Below are positions 5,455-7,281 of a DNA stretch of 7,281 nt, in pieces; the stretch's first letter is position 1; every line of letters starts with the position of its first letter. Under the pieces are notes generated by a model. That model was not told the origin of the DNA, made no database searches, and saw nothing but the letters and a program-made list of their open reading frames with translations. A program made the position numbers and the translations under genes. The DNA is from Chlamydiota bacterium (lineage in GTDB: Bacteria > Auribacterota > UBA3054 > B51-G9), in assembly GCA_030596365.1 (NCBI GenBank), contig JAUVKG010000138.1, forward strand, positions 1 through 7,281. The letters are read 5' to 3'.

Positions 5455-6095
5455 ACGCTAATTATTCGACCGGGATTACCAACAACTGTAGCATTGTTAT
5501 TTACATCTTTAATAACTACTGCTCCGGCTCCAATTGTACAGTTTTCACCAATTGTAATCCCGGGAATAACTACCGCACCGGTGCCAATCATAGTCATTTC
5601 TCCAACTTCAACATCACCGGCAAGACGCGCTCCCGGACAAATATGAACACAATCACCAAGAACACAATCATGTTCAACAACAGCCGAAGTATTAACGATA
5701 CAGCCATTCCCTATTTTCGCGCGAGCACCTACAACAGATTGTGCTGAGAGGAAGCATCCTGAATTAATTTCAGCTTTTGCTTCAACAATTGCTGTAGGGT
5801 GTTTAATTGTAATAATTTCGAACCCCATATTTTTCATTTCATCGATAATTTTATGACGCGTGCAATTATTACCAACTGCAACATGCATTTTGAAAATACC
5901 ATTGTTCAAAAATTTAGCAAGTTTATCTTTCCCGCCAAGTACTTCAGCATGGATAAGTCTTGTCCCCTGAGCAATATTATCGTCAGCTACGCCGACCATA
6001 TAATATTCACCGCCTTGAATAATCGCCGATTCAACTACCGCCGCGTGTCCTCCTGCTCCATAGCAAATAAAGGGAATCAAGTCATTTGATTTCAT
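5451..6095 (-). CDS. PglD/NeuD-family sugar O- or N-acyltransferase
   Basis: This 214-residue protein has the two-part layout of the PglD/NeuD family, enzymes that acetylate an amino-sugar or sialic acid with acetyl-CoA in the cytoplasm. The N-terminal nucleotide-sugar-binding part starts with the Rossmann-like ICYGAGGHAAVV (10-21). From about residue 100 to 208 there are left-handed beta-helix hexapeptide repeats (for example VVGARAKIGNGCIV, TIGENCTIGAGAVV), ending in VVGNPGRII (204-212). His142 in VVEHDC is the likely catalytic base, by analogy with Campylobacter PglD. No sugar nucleotide or glycan genes surround it, so the acceptor is unknown. It heads the minus-strand run of genes and is divergent from the hydrogenase protease gene. 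Its ATG lacks a Shine-Dalgarno sequence. Confidence 0.9.
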   Translation of the reverse strand: MKSNDLIPFICYGAGGHAAVVESAIIQGGEYYMVGVADDNIAQGTRLIHAEVLGGKDKLAKFLNNGIFKMHVAVGNNCTRHKIIDEMKNMGFEIITIKHPTAIVEAKAEINSGCFLSAQSVVGARAKIGNGCIVNTSAVVEHDCVLGDCVHICPGARLAGDVEVGEMTMIGTGAVVIPGITIGENCTIGAGAVVIKDVNNNATVVGNPGRIISV

Positions 6096-6117
6096 AATTT
6101 CAAAATAAGTTTATGGT

Positions 6118-6188
6118 TATAACTAAATAGTGCCTGAACAAAAGTGATAAACCATTAATATTATATCAAATTTTATATTTTAGTTATA
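6118..6188. promoter_or_regulatory. 10-bp inverted repeat in the divergent spacer
   Basis: TATAACTAAA (6118-6127) and its exact complement TTTAGTTATA (6179-6188) flank the minus-strand -10 site, 51 bases apart. The right arm covers the expected -35 position of that promoter. A second inverted pair, TGCCTGAACAA (6131-6141) against TTGTTCA (6190-6196) plus AGGCA (6204-6208), lies alongside. Paired operator sites are one reading; chance in AT-rich DNA is another. Confidence 0.3.
6160..6168 (-). promoter_or_regulatory. Extended -10 promoter for the acyltransferase gene
   Basis: Read on the minus strand, 6168-6160 is TGATATAAT, a perfect TGn extended -10. The expected -35 region (6188-6183, TATAAC) is poor, as is usual for extended -10 promoters. 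Transcription would start near 6153, leaving a leader of just under 60 bases before the ATG at 6095. Confidence 0.5.
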
Positions 6189-6212
6189 GTTGTTCAATAA
6201 AACAGGCATTTT

Positions 6213-6221
6213 TGGTATAAT
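6213..6221 (+). promoter_or_regulatory. Extended -10 promoter for the hydrogenase protease gene
   Basis: TGGTATAAT is a perfect extended -10. Only seven bases (6222-6228) separate it from the ATG at 6229, so the predicted start point falls on or just before the start codon. TTGTTC (6190-6195) is a possible but widely spaced (20 bp) -35. If real, the message is leaderless, which agrees with the absence of a Shine-Dalgarno sequence. Confidence 0.6.
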
Positions 6222-6228
6222 ATTGCCT

Positions 6229-6696
6229 ATGAATAAAAATAACACTAAAACAAAACTGATAATTGCATACGGAAATCCATATCGAAATGATGATGGCGTA
6301 GGCCACTATATTGCACATGAAATTCAAAAATGGGCGGATGAGGAAAAAATCGATGAAATCACAATAATTACCGCTTATCAACTTGATATTGATATGACGG
6401 AAGATATTTCATTGTCTGAATCAGTATTCTTTCTCGATGCGCACATAACTGAATACAGTCCTGAAATAGTAATAAATAAGATAGAGGCAAAAAAAACAAA
6501 TGGCTTTACTACCCATGTTTTTACTCCTTCAGATCTTATCGCCCTTGTTAATCAGCTTTATAACAAAAATCCTCCGGGAACACTAATCTCCGTTCCGGGG
6601 TATAATTTTGATATGGGTGAAGAATTAACACCGGAAACTAAAAAAAAGGCTGATCGCGCGATAGACAAACTCAAGCATTTTTTAACAAAAATCTAA
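6229..6696 (+). CDS. [NiFe]-hydrogenase maturation protease (peptidase M52 family)
   Basis: This 155-residue cytoplasmic endopeptidase would remove the C-terminal extension of a [NiFe]-hydrogenase large subunit after nickel insertion. Seen: the N-terminal AYGNPYRNDDGVG (13-25), where family members carry the first nickel-sensing acidic residue; FFLDAH (67-72) with Asp70; and THVFTPSDLIAL (95-106) with His96. Together these form the acid/acid/His site. The C-terminal GYNFDMGEELTPE (124-136) is also family-like. Length is normal for the family. I chose the ATG at 6229; a TTG at 6190 would add 13 residues that include the -10 sequence. No hydrogenase structural or hyp genes are nearby, so its substrate is elsewhere in the genome. 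It is divergent from the acyltransferase gene. Confidence 0.9.
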   Translation: MNKNNTKTKLIIAYGNPYRNDDGVGHYIAHEIQKWADEEKIDEITIITAYQLDIDMTEDISLSESVFFLDAHITEYSPEIVINKIEAKKTNGFTTHVFTPSDLIALVNQLYNKNPPGTLISVPGYNFDMGEELTPETKKKADRAIDKLKHFLTKI

Positions 6697-6705
6697 CAAA
6701 AGCTA

Positions 6706-6735
6706 TTGACAAGATACAGTATATTTTGTTAGAAT
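6706..6735 (+). promoter_or_regulatory. Sigma-70-type promoter for the OmpH-like gene
   Basis: A perfect TTGACA (6706-6711) is followed after 18 bases by TAGAAT (6730-6735), with TG at 6727-6728 making it also an extended -10 (TGTTAGAAT). It begins ten bases after the protease stop. Transcription would start near 6742, giving a leader of about 80 bases. The leader is AT-rich and has no Shine-Dalgarno sequence or obvious terminator hairpin. Confidence 0.75.
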
Positions 6736-6822
6736 TTAAATACTAATATAGTAACTGAACAAAAAACTTCATTTCATTCAGGCATTAAATATATAAATAA
6801 TCGAACACTCGAAAAAACAATT

Positions 6823-7281
6823 ATGAGAAAAAATACATTTTTACTTTTGACAGCAGTTATATTTTTTGTGTCTTCTACTATTACAGCAGCAGATACAACA
6901 ACGTTGCGTATAGGCTACGCAGACACCGAAAGGATTATGCTTGCCTCTATTGAATATAAGGAAATAGACCGTGAAGCGAGATATAAAATTGAGTTAAAAG
7001 AAGAAGAAGGACAACAAAAACTGGACGAGTTAAAAAAACTCGCAAATGAAATATCGGAGTTGTCAGAAGAAAATAGAAAAACATTGATTAGAGAATATCG
7101 CAGAAAACAGGAAGATCTTGCTGCTTTTCAGCAGCAAACCAAAGAAGAAGTGCTTGAGCGACAGAGTGTTGATTTAAAAAGAATCGCTAATAAAATCAAG
7201 CGCAGCATAGAAATGATAAGTCGTGATAAGAACATGACACTTGTTTTTGATTTAAAACCGATTCTTTATCTTGACCGGACA
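6823..7281 (+). CDS. OmpH/Skp-family periplasmic chaperone, 3' end beyond the window
   Basis: The first 153 codons of an open frame that runs off the window edge without a stop. The protein opens with a signal peptide: basic MRKN, a hydrophobic core (about 5-16), and likely cleavage after Ala22 or Ala23. The mature part starts with LRIGYADTERIM (28-39), the conserved beginning of OmpH/Skp proteins. A highly charged helical, coiled-coil-like arm follows (about 45-135, rich in Lys and Glu). Then comes the returning strand NMTLVFDLKPILYLDRT (137-153), matching the family's C-terminal pattern. Skp-type proteins hold unfolded outer-membrane proteins in the periplasm, so this implies an outer membrane. 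The usual neighbours (bamA, lpxD) are not visible, but the downstream side is cut off. The ATG at 6823 is fixed by the signal peptide. Confidence 0.88.
   Translation, partial: MRKNTFLLLTAVIFFVSSTITAADTTTLRIGYADTERIMLASIEYKEIDREARYKIELKEEEGQQKLDELKKLANEISELSEENRKTLIREYRRKQEDLAAFQQQTKEEVLERQSVDLKRIANKIKRSIEMISRDKNMTLVFDLKPILYLDRT

Noticed and set aside
6190..6228. TTG at 6190 as start of the hydrogenase protease
   Set aside because: The added 13 residues are encoded by the extended -10 promoter sequence and precede the conserved region; ATG at 6229 fits family length and the promoter position.
6700..6740. Bacteroidota-type promoter (TAnnTTTG)
   Set aside because: The TATATTTTG stretch does not fit the spacing, while TTGACA and TGTTAGAAT with an 18-base spacer fit the ordinary sigma-70 pattern.
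6736..6822. Riboswitch or small RNA in the OmpH leader
   Set aside because: The leader is about 80 bases, strongly AT-rich, with only a weak CTGAA/TTCAG pairing and no conserved riboswitch motif that I can recognise.

Overview
The window is AT-rich chromosomal DNA from a bacterium that probably has an outer membrane: the last, incomplete gene encodes a secreted OmpH/Skp-type periplasmic chaperone. None of the nine coding regions has a visible Shine-Dalgarno sequence; leaders are A/T-rich. Several promoter-like sites are of the TGnTATAAT (extended -10) type. Intergenic spaces are filled with 7- or 8-bp tandem repeats and GC-rich palindromes. This fits an uncultured FCB-type lineage (for example Ignavibacteria- or Cloacimonadota-like), but other phyla with weak SD use cannot be excluded. 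The placement is inference only.

Layout. Positions 1-147 hold octamer repeats running up to the start codon of a RicT/PSP1-family gene (148-1062), which overlaps by 4 bases the gene for RibF, the bifunctional riboflavin kinase/FAD synthetase (1059-1991). Positions 1992-2195 are a composite repeat island: a GC hairpin, a TTnGACG heptamer array, a two-hairpin palindrome and a TAACTnn heptamer array. trpD (2196-3209) follows and converges on a DUF362/ferredoxin gene (3206-4408, minus strand), the two stop codons sharing TTAA. A second composite island fills 4409-4557. A minus-strand group follows: PglD/NeuD-like acyltransferase (5451-6095), Nudix hydrolase (5012-5419) and CYTH-domain protein (4557-5027), the last two overlapping by 16 bases. 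A divergent promoter region (6096-6228) separates these from a [NiFe]-hydrogenase maturation protease gene (6229-6696), followed by a well-formed promoter and the 5' part of the OmpH-like gene (6823 to the window end).

The genes form no single pathway: they cover cofactor synthesis (RibF), an Fe-S-containing regulatory protein (RicT), tryptophan synthesis (TrpD), redox proteins (DUF362, hydrogenase protease), phosphohydrolase-type enzymes (Nudix, CYTH), sugar acylation (PglD-like) and envelope biogenesis (OmpH). The most unusual content is in the spacers. At least six short tandem arrays have unrelated unit sequences but a fixed unit length of 7 (or 8 next to ricT). They reach into stop codons or end next to start codons, and palindromic elements sit inside or between them.
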